Shown: positions 1 through 8,587 of the stretch, one piece after another
Layout of the letters: the number at the start of each line of letters is the position of its first letter
Numbering within the stretch: the first letter of the stretch is position 1
NCBI RefSeq assembly: GCF_009834915.1
Contig: NZ_WVHS01000002.1
Location: 124,001-188,000 of the forward strand
Length of the DNA: 64,000 nucleotides
Source: Hufsiella ginkgonis
GTDB lineage: Bacteria > Bacteroidota > Bacteroidia > Sphingobacteriales > Sphingobacteriaceae
Direction of reading: 5' to 3'
Translations under genes and position numbers: made by a program
Notes under the pieces: generated by a model
Seen by the model: only the letters and a program-made list of their open reading frames with translations
The model's database searches: none
What the model was told of the DNA's origin: nothing

Positions 1-447
1 ACATGCCTCGCTCTGGATGGTGGTATTCATGATAAAGTCGGCTTGTTTGGCGAGGGTCGATTCCAGGTCGCCCACCATCGCCACCAGCGTATTGCCGGAC
101 TGTCTTAAGAAGGGAATAAGTACCTTAATTTCAGGGGTGTTGCCGCTATTGGAAATGCAGATTACCAGGTCGTCCCGCTGGATAATGCCTAAATCGCCAT
201 GAATGGCATCTCCGGCATGCATGTAAACGGAAGGTGTGCCAGTGGAATTTAAGGTAGCGACGATCTTTTGGGCGATGATGGCACTTTTGCCGACACCGGT
301 AATGATCACCCTTCCTTTAAGATCCAGGATCGTTTCAACGATCACTGCAAAGTCATTTTTTAAGAGGGGAATAAGGCCGGAAATTCCGTCGGCCTCTATA
401 CGAAGCGTATTATGGGCGATCGCTAGAATTTCAAAGGAGCTCTTCAA
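1..447 (-). CDS. kdsD: Arabinose-5-phosphate isomerase (KdsD/KpsF family), 3' part cut off by window edge
   Basis: Interconverts ribulose 5-phosphate and arabinose 5-phosphate, the first step of Kdo synthesis for lipopolysaccharide. The 149 visible codons hold a SIS sugar-isomerase domain: a GVGKSAIIAQKIVATL phosphate-binding stretch, an HGDLG segment and the SNSGNTPE motif. The C-terminal part (rest of SIS and CBS domains) lies outside the window. The reading frame runs back to a TTG at 447. An ATG at 469 is out of frame by one base in a run of eight A (453-460), so the true start is uncertain. kdsA, for a later step of the same pathway, lies 2.4 kb away on the other strand. Family assignment is firm; the start is not. 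Confidence 0.85.
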   Translation of the reverse strand, partial: MKSSFEILAIAHNTLRIEADGISGLIPLLKNDFAVIVETILDLKGRVIITGVGKSAIIAQKIVATLNSTGTPSVYMHAGDAIHGDLGIIQRDDLVICISNSGNTPEIKVLIPFLRQSGNTLVAMVGDLESTLAKQADFIMNTTIQSEAC

Positions 448-452
448 CCAGA

Positions 453-460
453 TTTTTTTT
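453..460 (-). other. Poly-A run that separates an ATG from the kdsD frame
   Basis: Eight consecutive A on the minus strand. With seven A, the ATG at 469-467 would read M-N-L-K-K-I-W-L straight into the kdsD frame; with eight it hits TGA after 12 codons. It is either a sequencing or slippage error, or the gene really starts at TTG 447. Confidence 0.5.
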
Positions 461-542
461 AAGATTCATACTAAATCACGGCAAAAATATGTTATTTTGA
501 AACTTTATTTACCCTTTTTCTACAATTTTTCCAGTTACACAC

Positions 543-2732
543 ATGGAGATTAAAAAGTCCTTATTCGATAACTTACAAAATTTCTTTGGGTTCGATAACT
601 TCAAAGGAGAACAGGAAGCTATCATCACCAGCATATTACAGAAAAAAGATACGTTCGTTATAATGCCCACGGGAGGGGGCAAATCCATTTGTTACCAGCT
701 TCCCGCGTTGATGAGCGACGGCACCGCCATCGTCATTTCTCCGCTTATCGCTTTAATGAAAAACCAGGTAGACCAGTTAAGAGCATTTGGTGGTACGGAA
801 AGCATCGCACATTTTCTTAACTCTTCGCTAAATAAGGCAGAGATAACAAAAGTCAGGCAAGATGTACTGAGCGGAGAAACCAAGCTTCTGTACGTAGCGC
901 CCGAATCACTGACGAAAACCGAAAACGTAGATTTTTTAAGGCTCATCAAAGTTTCATTTGTAGCGGTAGACGAAGCGCATTGTATTTCGGAGTGGGGCCA
1001 TGATTTCAGGCCCGAGTACCGGAAGATCCGGCAGGTGATCAATAACATCGGGGATAACATCCCGATCATTGCCCTCACCGCAACCGCAACGCCGAAAGTT
1101 CAGCAGGATATCCAGAAGAACCTGCAAATGAACAATGCCACCTTGTTTAAATCTTCCTTTAACCGCCCGAACTTATATTACGAAGTACGTCCCAAGCGGA
1201 ACGTGCTGAAGGAGATCATTAAGTTCATTAAAGGGAATATGGGCAAATCCGGGATCGTGTATTGCCTCAGCCGGAAAAAGGTAGAAGAAGTAGCAGAAGC
1301 GCTGAACCTGAACGGCATCAAGGCCCTGCCTTACCACGCCGGGTTGGACGCAAAAGTGCGCGCCGATACGCAGGACGCTTTCCTGATGGAGGATGTGGAA
1401 GTGATCGTTGCCACCATCGCCTTCGGAATGGGCATCGACAAGCCGGATGTCCGTTACGTGATCCACCACGATATCCCCAAAAGCATGGAAGGCTATTACC
1501 AGGAAACCGGTCGCGCCGGCAGGGACGGCGGCGAAGGTATTTGCCTGGCGTTCTACTCTGAAAAAGACATTGAAAAGCTGACGAAATTTATGAAGGACAA
1601 ACCGGTCTCTGAACGCGAGATCGGTACGCAGATCCTGAAAGAAGTGATCGACTACGCCGAGTCGTCCGTTTGCCGGAGAAAACAGATCCTGCATTATTTT
1701 GGCGAAAACTTTAACGAAGCAGGCTGCAACAGCATGTGCGACAATTGTTCGCATCCGAAAACATATTTTGATGCCACGGAAAAGCTTCGCACTACCTTGT
1801 CGCTGATCGATGTTCTGGGAGAGAAATTCGACGATCACTACTTTATCAACATCTTGATAGGGGTAGACAACCAGCAGATCTCTTCGTACGAGCACGATAA
1901 GCTGCGGGAGTTTGGAAGTGGGAAACAGGATGGTATCGACCTGTGGAAATCATTGATGAGGCAGGCACTTCTTAACAATTATATCGCCAAAGACACTGAT
2001 AATTACGGTTTACTGAAGCTTACCCGCTCTGGCAAAAACTTTGTGGAAAACCCGCATAATATCCGCTTCATTATGAACAAGCCGATCGAGGCGGGCGACG
2101 ATGAGGCCGATGACGGACCATCGCAGGGGGGTACCGCTTTGGATACCCAGTTGCTCCAGATGTTGAAGGAGCTGCGTAAAAAGATCGCTAAGCAAAAGAA
2201 TTTGCCGCCGTTCGTTATTTTCCAGGACCCTTCATTAGAGGAAATGTGTACGCATTACCCGGTGAACGTGGAAGAACTGAAGCAGATCCATGGCGTAGGC
2301 TCGGGGAAGGCGCTTAAATTTGGTGGCCCGTTCGTTCAGCTGATCTCAAAATACGTGGAAGAAAACGACATCGACCGCCCGGTCGACCTTGTGATCAAAA
2401 GCGCTGCCAATAAGTCGGCATTGAAAGTATCGATCATCCAGAACATCGACCGGCACATCGCCCTCGAGGACATCGCATCAGCCAAGGGGATCACTTACGA
2501 AGACATCCTGCGCGAGGTGGAATCTATTGTGAACTCGGGCACTAAGCTGAACCTGAATTACTATATCGACGAAATGATCGACGAAGACCGCCAGGATGAA
2601 GTGTTCGATTATTTCCGCGGAAGCGAGATCGACTCGGTGGACGATGCATTGCGTGAGTTGGGAAGCGATGATTATACCCGGGAAGAAGTACAGCTGATGC
2701 GTATTAAGTTTTTATCGGAATTAGGAAACTGA
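543..2732 (+). CDS. recQ: ATP-dependent DNA helicase RecQ
   Basis: 3'-5' DNA helicase of recombination and replication-fork repair. The 729-residue protein has the full RecQ layout: Walker A PTGGGKS (about 42-48), DEAH box at 143-146, motif VI QETGRAGRDG at 320-329, a zinc-binding subdomain with Cys 377, 395, 399 and 402, a winged-helix RQC region, and an HRDC domain near 530-610. The C-terminal extension beyond HRDC, which makes it longer than the E. coli protein (about 610), is rich in acidic residues and is usual for this phylum as I recall. It is divergent from kdsD across about 95 bp. A hairpin followed by a T-rich stretch lies just after the stop. Confidence 0.97.
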   Translation: MEIKKSLFDNLQNFFGFDNFKGEQEAIITSILQKKDTFVIMPTGGGKSICYQLPALMSDGTAIVISPLIALMKNQVDQLRAFGGTESIAHFLNSSLNKAEITKVRQDVLSGETKLLYVAPESLTKTENVDFLRLIKVSFVAVDEAHCISEWGHDFRPEYRKIRQVINNIGDNIPIIALTATATPKVQQDIQKNLQMNNATLFKSSFNRPNLYYEVRPKRNVLKEIIKFIKGNMGKSGIVYCLSRKKVEEVAEALNLNGIKALPYHAGLDAKVRADTQDAFLMEDVEVIVATIAFGMGIDKPDVRYVIHHDIPKSMEGYYQETGRAGRDGGEGICLAFYSEKDIEKLTKFMKDKPVSEREIGTQILKEVIDYAESSVCRRKQILHYFGENFNEAGCNSMCDNCSHPKTYFDATEKLRTTLSLIDVLGEKFDDHYFINILIGVDNQQISSYEHDKLREFGSGKQDGIDLWKSLMRQALLNNYIAKDTDNYGLLKLTRSGKNFVENPHNIRFIMNKPIEAGDDEADDGPSQGGTALDTQLLQMLKELRKKIAKQKNLPPFVIFQDPSLEEMCTHYPVNVEELKQIHGVGSGKALKFGGPFVQLISKYVEENDIDRPVDLVIKSAANKSALKVSIIQNIDRHIALEDIASAKGITYEDILREVESIVNSGTKLNLNYYIDEMIDEDRQDEVFDYFRGSEIDSVDDALRELGSDDYTREEVQLMRIKFLSELGN

Positions 2733-2749
2733 TGTTTCGTAACAAGCCT

Positions 2750-2773
2750 ACAGGCGAGCCTGTTAATATTTTT
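2750..2773 (+). terminator. Probable intrinsic terminator after recQ
   Basis: ACAGG-CGAG-CCTGT forms a 5-bp stem with a four-base loop at 2750-2763. Flanking bases partly extend it, and the T-rich stretch TAATATTTTTAT follows. It lies 18 bp after the recQ stop and before kdsA. Confidence 0.5.
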
Positions 2774-2826
2774 ATCTGCTGTACCAGGTGCAGCAGCGCT
2801 TTCAATTAGTTTAATTTATCGTAAAA

Positions 2827-3645
2827 ATGAGTTCACTACCGGGTCTTTTCAACTTAAAGTATACCCCTGGCAAAAACTTCTTCCTGATGGCCGGTCCCTG
2901 TGCCATTGAAGGAGAGGAGATCGCCCTTCGCATAGCCGAAAAGATCGTCACCATTACGGATAAACTGGAGATCCCTTACATCTTTAAAGGATCGTACCGG
3001 AAAGCCAATCGCTCGCGCCTGGATTCTTTTACCGGCATCGGCGACGAAAAAGCCCTGAAGATACTTGAGAAAGTGAATAAAACTTTTGGCGTTCCTACGG
3101 TAACGGATATCCACGAAAGCGACGAAGCTGCTATGGCAGCCGCTTATGCTGATGTGTTACAAATCCCCGCATTTCTTTGCCGCCAAACTGACCTGCTCAT
3201 CGCGGCAGCAAAAACCGGGAAAGTGGTGAACGTAAAAAAAGGCCAGTTCCTTTCTGCGGGATCGATGAAATATGCGGTAGATAAGATCGTTGAATCCGGG
3301 AATGATAAAGTGATATTAACAGACAGGGGGAATACCTTCGGTTACCAGGACCTGATCGTAGACTATCGCGGAATTCCCGAAATGCGGTCCTTCGGCGTAC
3401 CGGTGGTAATGGATTGCACCCACTCGCTGCAGCAGCCCAACCAGAGCGGCGGCGTTACCGGCGGCAAGCCTGCGCTGATCGAAACGATCGCGAAAGCGGC
3501 GATCGCCGTTGGCGCCGACGGCTTGTTTATCGAAACCCACCCAGATCCGGCACATGCAAGATCCGATGGGGCAAACATGCTGCACCTCGACTTATTGGAG
3601 GAGTTGCTGGTTAAACTGGTAAGGATAAGAGAAGCCATACTCTAG
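2827..3645 (+). CDS. kdsA: 3-deoxy-8-phosphooctulonate synthase (Kdo-8-P synthase)
   Basis: Condenses phosphoenolpyruvate with arabinose 5-phosphate to Kdo 8-phosphate for lipid A-core assembly in the cytoplasm. The 272-residue TIM barrel shows FKGSYRKANRS substrate-binding residues, the IPAFLCRQTDLL segment and DCTHSLQQPN. Residue 25 is Cys in AGPCAIE, the position held by Asn in the E. coli enzyme. By family knowledge this Cys marks the metal-dependent class (as in Aquifex). The product of the neighbouring kdsD is its substrate. It ends 49 bp before gatB and has its own upstream gap of 94 bp. Confidence 0.96.
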   Translation: MSSLPGLFNLKYTPGKNFFLMAGPCAIEGEEIALRIAEKIVTITDKLEIPYIFKGSYRKANRSRLDSFTGIGDEKALKILEKVNKTFGVPTVTDIHESDEAAMAAAYADVLQIPAFLCRQTDLLIAAAKTGKVVNVKKGQFLSAGSMKYAVDKIVESGNDKVILTDRGNTFGYQDLIVDYRGIPEMRSFGVPVVMDCTHSLQQPNQSGGVTGGKPALIETIAKAAIAVGADGLFIETHPDPAHARSDGANMLHLDLLEELLVKLVRIREAIL

Positions 3646-3656
3646 TAACTTAATAG

Positions 3657-3664
3657 TATATTTG
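3657..3664 (+). promoter_or_regulatory. Candidate -7 box (TATATTTG) before gatB
   Basis: Exact match to the Bacteroidota -7 consensus TAnnTTTG, 30 bp before the gatB ATG. No clear TTG -33 element was found 18-21 bp upstream, so confidence is modest. Confidence 0.4.
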
Positions 3665-3694
3665 AGGCAACCGACAAATTGATTTTCCTTGATA

Positions 3695-5164
3695 ATGAGT
3701 ACTCCTGATACTCCTTTTGAAAAGTACGAGCTGGTGGTGGGCCTCGAGATCCACGCACAGTTATCCACAAATTCGAAGATATTCTCCTCAGATTCAGCGG
3801 CTTTTGGAGCAGGTCCGAATGAACATACAAGCCCGGTTTCCCTGGGGCTGCCCGGTACATTGCCGCGCATCAACCGGCAAGTGGTGGCGTCGGCCGTAAA
3901 AATGGGCCTGGCAACCAATTGCCGGATAAACCTCGCCAACCGGTTCGACCGCAAGAATTATTTTTATGCCGATCTGCCGAAGGGTTACCAGGTTACCCAG
4001 GATGCGCTGCCGGTTTGCCAGCAGGGATATGTGCACCTGAAGCTGAAGGGCCAGGCACAGCGCACCGTTCGCATCAACCGGATCCATATGGAAGAGGATG
4101 CAGGCAAAAGCATGCACGACAAAGACAATCGCTATTCGCTGATCGACCTCAACCGTGCCGGTGTTCCGCTCGTGGAGATCGTGTCGGAACCCGATATCCG
4201 CTCCGCGGAAGAAGCCGCTGCGTATCTTTCCGAGATCCGCAAGATCGCCCGGTACCTGGGCGTTTGCGACGGCAATATGGAAGAGGGCAGCCTGCGGTGC
4301 GACGCTAATATCTCGGTCCGTCTCCGTGGCGCGGAAACTTATGGTAACCGGTGCGAGGTGAAAAATCTCAATTCGATCCGCAACCTGCAGCGGGCCATTA
4401 ATTACGAATTTAAGAGACAGGTAGCGCTGCTCGAGAAAGGAGAGACCATTGGCCAGAATACACTGAACTTTGATGCGGGAACCGGCGAAACGTCGGTATT
4501 ACGCTCAAAAGAGATGGCCTATGATTACCGCTATTTTCCCGAGCCCGACCTGCAGCCGCTTGAGCTGAGCCAGGAATGGGTGGAGGAGATACATCACAGC
4601 CTGCCGGAACTGCCAGAGGACCGCGCGAACCGTTACACCAGGCAATTCTCACTCTCTGGCTATGATGCAAGCCTGCTTACCGCTGAGCGGGCCGTAGCCG
4701 ATTTTTTTGAAGAGCTGGTAAAATTTACCGGGAATTATAAGTCGGCGGCAAACTGGATCAACGGTCCCATCCAATCCTACCTCAACGAAAACAACCTCGA
4801 AATAGCGGAATTACCGCTTCCGGCGAATATTTTTGGCGACATTATCGAGCTCGTAGATTCGGGGAAGATCAACCACACTGCGGCCGTTAAACAGCTGTTC
4901 CCGGCGATGCTGGCCGATCCCCGCAAGAACATCATCGAGCTGGTGGCCGGGCTCGACCTCCTGATAGATACCTGCACCGACGACCTTGACCACTATATCG
5001 CTACTGTGCTCGCCCGCTATCCCGACAAAGTGTCAGAATACCATAAAGGTAAAAAAGGTGTGTTAGGGCTCTTTATGGGTGACGTAATGCGGCTTAGCGG
5101 CGGTAAGATAGACCCAGGCAAGACAAACAAATTAATTATACAAAAACTAGAAGCACTCAAGTGA
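3695..5164 (+). CDS. gatB: Aspartyl/glutamyl-tRNA(Asn/Gln) amidotransferase subunit B
   Basis: Subunit of the GatCAB amidotransferase, which turns Glu-tRNA(Gln) or Asp-tRNA(Asn) into the amidated form. GatB binds the tRNA and activates the carboxylate with ATP. The 489-residue protein begins near YELVVGLEIHAQL, carries the GatB family core (HMEEDAGKSMHD, EIVSEPDI, CDANISVR, YRYFPEPDL) and ends in a YqeY-like tail domain (residues about 340-489). The ATG at 3695 is preferred over an in-frame TTG at 3689. gatA and gatC are not in this window, so the complex is encoded at scattered loci. Its stop overlaps the GTG start of the next gene (GTGA), which implies translational coupling. Confidence 0.96.
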   Translation: MSTPDTPFEKYELVVGLEIHAQLSTNSKIFSSDSAAFGAGPNEHTSPVSLGLPGTLPRINRQVVASAVKMGLATNCRINLANRFDRKNYFYADLPKGYQVTQDALPVCQQGYVHLKLKGQAQRTVRINRIHMEEDAGKSMHDKDNRYSLIDLNRAGVPLVEIVSEPDIRSAEEAAAYLSEIRKIARYLGVCDGNMEEGSLRCDANISVRLRGAETYGNRCEVKNLNSIRNLQRAINYEFKRQVALLEKGETIGQNTLNFDAGTGETSVLRSKEMAYDYRYFPEPDLQPLELSQEWVEEIHHSLPELPEDRANRYTRQFSLSGYDASLLTAERAVADFFEELVKFTGNYKSAANWINGPIQSYLNENNLEIAELPLPANIFGDIIELVDSGKINHTAAVKQLFPAMLADPRKNIIELVAGLDLLIDTCTDDLDHYIATVLARYPDKVSEYHKGKKGVLGLFMGDVMRLSGGKIDPGKTNKLIIQKLEALK

Positions 5165-6255
5165 AGAAGATCGTAATTGCAGTGATGGCCGTATTGGTTA
5201 TCGCTTCCTGTAAAAATAAAAATCAATTCACCATTAACGGCAAGATCGAAAATGGCACCGGCTTAAACAAAGTGATGCTGATGAAAGCCGACCAGGTGAT
5301 CGACTCGGCCATCCTTAACGAAAAACAGGAATTCAGGTTTACGCGCAACGAACCTGAACCCGACTTTTACGTGATCTCCATTGGCGAGAAGAACTTCCAG
5401 GTAATCGCCCAGAACGGCGATGTGATCGATTTCAAAACCAATATGACCGACACCACCGGCAATTATTCGATAGAAGGATCGGAAGCCTCCGCACAGATCA
5501 GGGAATTCAACCAGCTGAGTGTTAAATACGGGAAAGTTTATACACGCCTCCAAAAGGAGTTTGAGCGTGTGGTTACCGCAAATCCCGCAGCCAAAGATTC
5601 AGTTTATAATGCCTTAATGCCGGAATTCCAGGCCAACATGGATGCGTTTGCTAAAGAGGCGCTGGCATTTGGTGATAAAAATAAGAATAACCTCGCCGGT
5701 TTTTACGCGGTGGGCAGCCTGAATGCGGAGGTTTACGAGCAGGAAATGATCCGCTATGCGGAGGAGATCAAGCCATTGTTCCCCGGTAATAAAGCGGTAC
5801 AAAGTTTCGTGGAAAAAATGCTGGAGGTAAAGTCTGTATCCGTTGGTCAGCATGCACCGGCATTCGAGATCCCCGGCGTTAACGGGAAACCTGTTAAGCT
5901 TAGTGACTTTAAAGGCAAATACGTATTGGTGGATTTCTGGGCTTCCTGGTGCGTTCCGTGCAGGCAGGAGAATCCTAACGTGGTAAAAACGTATAACCTG
6001 TATAAGGACAAGGGATTTACCGTATTTGGCGTATCGCTCGATGAAGATAAAGCAGCGTGGCAAAAAGCCATCAGCGACGATCAGCTAACGTGGACCCATG
6101 CTTCTGACCTCAAGGGCTGGAAAAGCGCGCCTGCCGCGTTATATAAGGTAAGCGGAATCCCCGCTTCGTTCGTACTTAACCCTGAGGGAGTGATCGTCGC
6201 TAAAAACCTTCGCGGGGAGCAATTGGAAGAATTTTTAAAGAAAACGTTGAAATAA
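5161..6255 (+). CDS. TlpA-like thiol-disulfide lipoprotein with N-terminal DUF4369-type domain
   Basis: Predicted periplasmic lipoprotein: the start MKKIVIAVMAVLVIASC gives a lipobox Cys at 17. An N-terminal beta-rich region (about 22-130, SAILNEKQEFRFT style) matches the DUF4369 domain common in this phylum. A helical linker follows, then a thioredoxin/AhpC-TSA fold from about 225 with the redox motif WCVPC (Cys 264 and 267) and a cis-Pro segment SGIPASFVLNP. Such proteins reduce or isomerise disulfides of exported proteins. Its GTG start overlaps the gatB stop, so the two are likely co-transcribed although unrelated in role. 364 residues is a usual length. The exact substrate is unknown. 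Confidence 0.9.
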   Translation: MKKIVIAVMAVLVIASCKNKNQFTINGKIENGTGLNKVMLMKADQVIDSAILNEKQEFRFTRNEPEPDFYVISIGEKNFQVIAQNGDVIDFKTNMTDTTGNYSIEGSEASAQIREFNQLSVKYGKVYTRLQKEFERVVTANPAAKDSVYNALMPEFQANMDAFAKEALAFGDKNKNNLAGFYAVGSLNAEVYEQEMIRYAEEIKPLFPGNKAVQSFVEKMLEVKSVSVGQHAPAFEIPGVNGKPVKLSDFKGKYVLVDFWASWCVPCRQENPNVVKTYNLYKDKGFTVFGVSLDEDKAAWQKAISDDQLTWTHASDLKGWKSAPAALYKVSGIPASFVLNPEGVIVAKNLRGEQLEEFLKKTLK

Positions 6256-6263
6256 ACTGACCT

Positions 6264-6294
6264 AATTGTTAAGGAATTACCCGGATTAACAATT
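6264..6294. promoter_or_regulatory. Inverted repeat upstream of response regulator
   Basis: AATTGTTAA (6264-6272) and TTAACAATT (6286-6294) form perfect 9-base arms with a 13-base spacer. It lies 70 bp before the regulator gene and just after the thioredoxin gene. Arm spacing and A+T richness suit a dimeric regulator site, perhaps autoregulation, but a weak terminator hairpin for the upstream gene is also possible. Confidence 0.4.
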
Positions 6295-6363
6295 TATTAA
6301 TATGTGCTTAACCTTATGATGCAGCGGGGCATCTTACTTTAGCGGTATAATTTGAAGAACACT

Positions 6364-7050
6364 ATGAGTAATGCCAGGCAAAAGATCCTAATTGTTGATG
6401 ACGAACCAGATATCCTAGAGCTTATTGAGTACAATCTTAAGAAAGAGGGATATCATGTTTTCACGGCACGTAACGGACAGGAAGCCGTTGCAGAAGCCAA
6501 GCGTTCACATCCTGAGCTGATCATCCTCGACATTATGATGCCTAAAATGGATGGCATCGAGGCCTGCCGGATCATGCGCGGAATGCCTGAGTTTAAAAAT
6601 ACCTTCATGGTATTCCTCACCGCCAGGAGCGAAGAGTACTCGGAGATTGCGGGCTTTAACGTTGGGGCCGACGACTATATCGCTAAGCCTATTAAACCGC
6701 GTGCGCTGGTAAGTCGTATTAACGCCATACTGAGGAGAAACAGCCAGGCGGAAGAGATTACCGATAATAAGCTGGAGATCTCAGACCTGGTGATCGACCG
6801 CGAACGTTTCCTGGTTTACCGTGCCGGTGAAAAGATCGTACTGGCTAAAAAGGAATTTGAACTGCTCTACCTGCTGGCCTCCAAACCGGGCAAAGTGTAC
6901 ACACGTGAGGTGATCCTGAAGAATATATGGGAAGATTCCGTAGTGGTAACCAATCGCACCATCGATGTGCACATCCGCAAGCTTCGTGAGAAGCTGGGCG
7001 ACACCTACGTAAGCACCGTAAAAGGGGTAGGTTATAAGTTCGAAGCATAA
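6364..7050 (+). CDS. OmpR/PhoB-family DNA-binding response regulator
   Basis: Two-component regulator of 228 residues. The receiver domain shows the acidic pair D12-D13, phospho-acceptor D56 (ILDIMMP) and K108 in DDYIAKP. The C-terminal winged helix (about 135-228) ends in VSTVKGVGYKFEA, typical of the OmpR class. The ATG at 6364 is chosen over a TTG at 6352. No histidine kinase is adjacent, which is common for PhoB/RprY-like regulators in Bacteroidota. The gene stands alone between an inverted repeat and a strong terminator. Targets cannot be read from the sequence. Confidence 0.93.
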   Translation: MSNARQKILIVDDEPDILELIEYNLKKEGYHVFTARNGQEAVAEAKRSHPELIILDIMMPKMDGIEACRIMRGMPEFKNTFMVFLTARSEEYSEIAGFNVGADDYIAKPIKPRALVSRINAILRRNSQAEEITDNKLEISDLVIDRERFLVYRAGEKIVLAKKEFELLYLLASKPGKVYTREVILKNIWEDSVVVTNRTIDVHIRKLREKLGDTYVSTVKGVGYKFEA

Positions 7051-7086
7051 AAAATCCCGGTAGCAAAACTACCGGGATCTTTTTTT
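7051..7086. terminator. Bidirectional intrinsic terminator
   Basis: ATCCCGGTAG-CAAAA-CTACCGGGAT is a perfect 10-bp stem, followed by CTTTTTTT on the plus strand and preceded by an A-run, so T-run on the minus strand. It sits between convergent genes and should serve both. Confidence 0.9.
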
Positions 7087-7098
7087 AGCACGAAAAGC

Positions 7099-7365
7099 TT
7101 AATAAGCTTCGTTTACTTCAGACTTTACATTTCCTGCATAAGTATTTGCCTGGCTTGCATATTTATCGGCCTTGCCGGCAAGTTGCGCGATTGTATCGGC
7201 GGCTTTGGATTTAAGGTCTTTTAACGAATCCCCGGCGTTTTTCAGGGAGTCTACCCATTTATCAGCAGTTTCTTTGCCTTTGTCTGTCGTAAAAAAATAC
7301 CATGCTGCTGCACCCACTGCCAGCCCTGCCAGCACCGCGGTTGCTACTTTTGTTTTACCGTCCAT
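7099..7365 (-). CDS. YtxH-domain small envelope protein
   Basis: An 88-residue protein with one N-terminal hydrophobic segment (about 5-26, VATAVLAGLAVGAAAWYFF) and a Lys/Ala/Asp-rich helical tail. This is the form of YtxH-family proteins, short membrane-anchored proteins often linked to general stress responses in other bacteria. The sequence FTTDKGKETADKW matches the family's TPxSGKETR-like junction. It is monocistronic, convergent with the response regulator and sharing its terminator. The biochemical role is unknown. Confidence 0.75.
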   Translation of the reverse strand: MDGKTKVATAVLAGLAVGAAAWYFFTTDKGKETADKWVDSLKNAGDSLKDLKSKAADTIAQLAGKADKYASQANTYAGNVKSEVNEAY

Positions 7366-7531
7366 ATCTGCTATTATATTTTATTAAAGTTCAATTAATT
7401 ACTTATTAAAGGTCCGGATAGCAGTAATTGTTTCAGAAAAAAAGAAATAATGGCATTCGTAACAATTGTGAAATTATCCTGTTATTGGAAAACTCGTCTC
7501 CCATTTAATTGTACTGTGATGAAATTTATAA

Positions 7532-8587
7532 ATGGAGAAGAAGAACTACGCCTTTGTCGACCGGATCCGCGGGATATCAATGTTTTTTATCGTTTTTGAA
7601 CACAGCAGTTGGTGCGGGGAATTGCCCCAGGCCAGTCAGTCTGTGCTAACCGTATATTCCCTGCTTATCCAGTTCAGTAAATTTGGCACGATCTGTTTTT
7701 TCCTGCTGGCGGGGTTTCTAATCGGGGATAAGATGTTCACTTATACACCGGCGCAATATTTTAAAAGACGCGTGTCGACCGTAGCCAAGCCCTGGTTCAT
7801 ATGGACACTCATTTTCCTTTTCGTGCTCCTGCTTGATGAAATTCCCCGTTACTTCAGGTTTCATTCCGATCGCATGACCGCGCATTTTACCGAAACCATG
7901 GCCGGCCACCTGAAGCTGATCTACTTCTTTTCAAGCTATTGGTTCATCCTTAATTTTATTATTTGTATCGGGATCCTGCTATTGTTTAAAAAACACCTCT
8001 ATAACATCAGGCTTGGGCTGTTCCTGTTCCTGCTCACCGTGTTTTACTGTGTAAATGTGTATTATGAATGGGTTCCGCCGCAGCACAGCGTAGCGTTATT
8101 TGGTTTCGTTTTTTTCCTGTGGCTGGGCGCGCAGCTCTTTAATCATTGGGAGAAAGCGGAGGCCCGGGCCAGAAGCATCGCGATCCCGGTTTACCTCGCC
8201 GCTATAGCGCTTTCGCTTACAGGCTGTCTCTTCGAGATCAATCATCTCAGGGACATGGCGAGTACCGACCCCTATAATTCGCTTAGGGTGACCAGCATCC
8301 TTTTTTCTATGGTGATGTTTTTCTTCCTGGTAAGGCTTAGGAGCATCAGCTTTATCGACAAGCTGAAACCGCGTGAAACGACCTTTGGTATCTACCTGAT
8401 CCATTTTATCCTGGTTTATAGCGGCCTCCCGCTGATCTTCAGACCGCTAAAGGTAAACCCGGAAAATTTAACACTTTTACCATTAATTGGTTATCAATTG
8501 ATTAGATTTGCAATCGTTTATTTTACTACCTTATGGCTGGTAAAAATTATTAACGATTCTCGGTATAAATGGCTGATTGGAAGGTAG
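7532..8587 (+). CDS. Acyltransferase family 3 (O-acyltransferase), integral membrane
   Basis: A 351-residue multi-pass membrane protein of the acyltransferase-3 family, which transfers acetyl or other acyl groups to extracytoplasmic sugars. The N terminus has the family signature DRIRGISMFFIVFEH with the conserved Arg pair and catalytic-type His24. About ten hydrophobic helices follow, with YLIHFILVY near the C terminus. Its last 19 bases overlap the start of the GDSL-type hydrolase downstream, so the two are translated together. Pairing of a membrane acyltransferase with an SGNH esterase suggests acylation and deacylation of the same surface glycan (inference). Confidence 0.88.
   Translation: MEKKNYAFVDRIRGISMFFIVFEHSSWCGELPQASQSVLTVYSLLIQFSKFGTICFFLLAGFLIGDKMFTYTPAQYFKRRVSTVAKPWFIWTLIFLFVLLLDEIPRYFRFHSDRMTAHFTETMAGHLKLIYFFSSYWFILNFIICIGILLLFKKHLYNIRLGLFLFLLTVFYCVNVYYEWVPPQHSVALFGFVFFLWLGAQLFNHWEKAEARARSIAIPVYLAAIALSLTGCLFEINHLRDMASTDPYNSLRVTSILFSMVMFFFLVRLRSISFIDKLKPRETTFGIYLIHFILVYSGLPLIFRPLKVNPENLTLLPLIGYQLIRFAIVYFTTLWLVKIINDSRYKWLIGR

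Noticed and set aside
1173-1895. Minus-strand open frame of 240 codons opposite recQ
   Set aside because: It lies wholly inside recQ, whose helicase motifs fix the plus frame.
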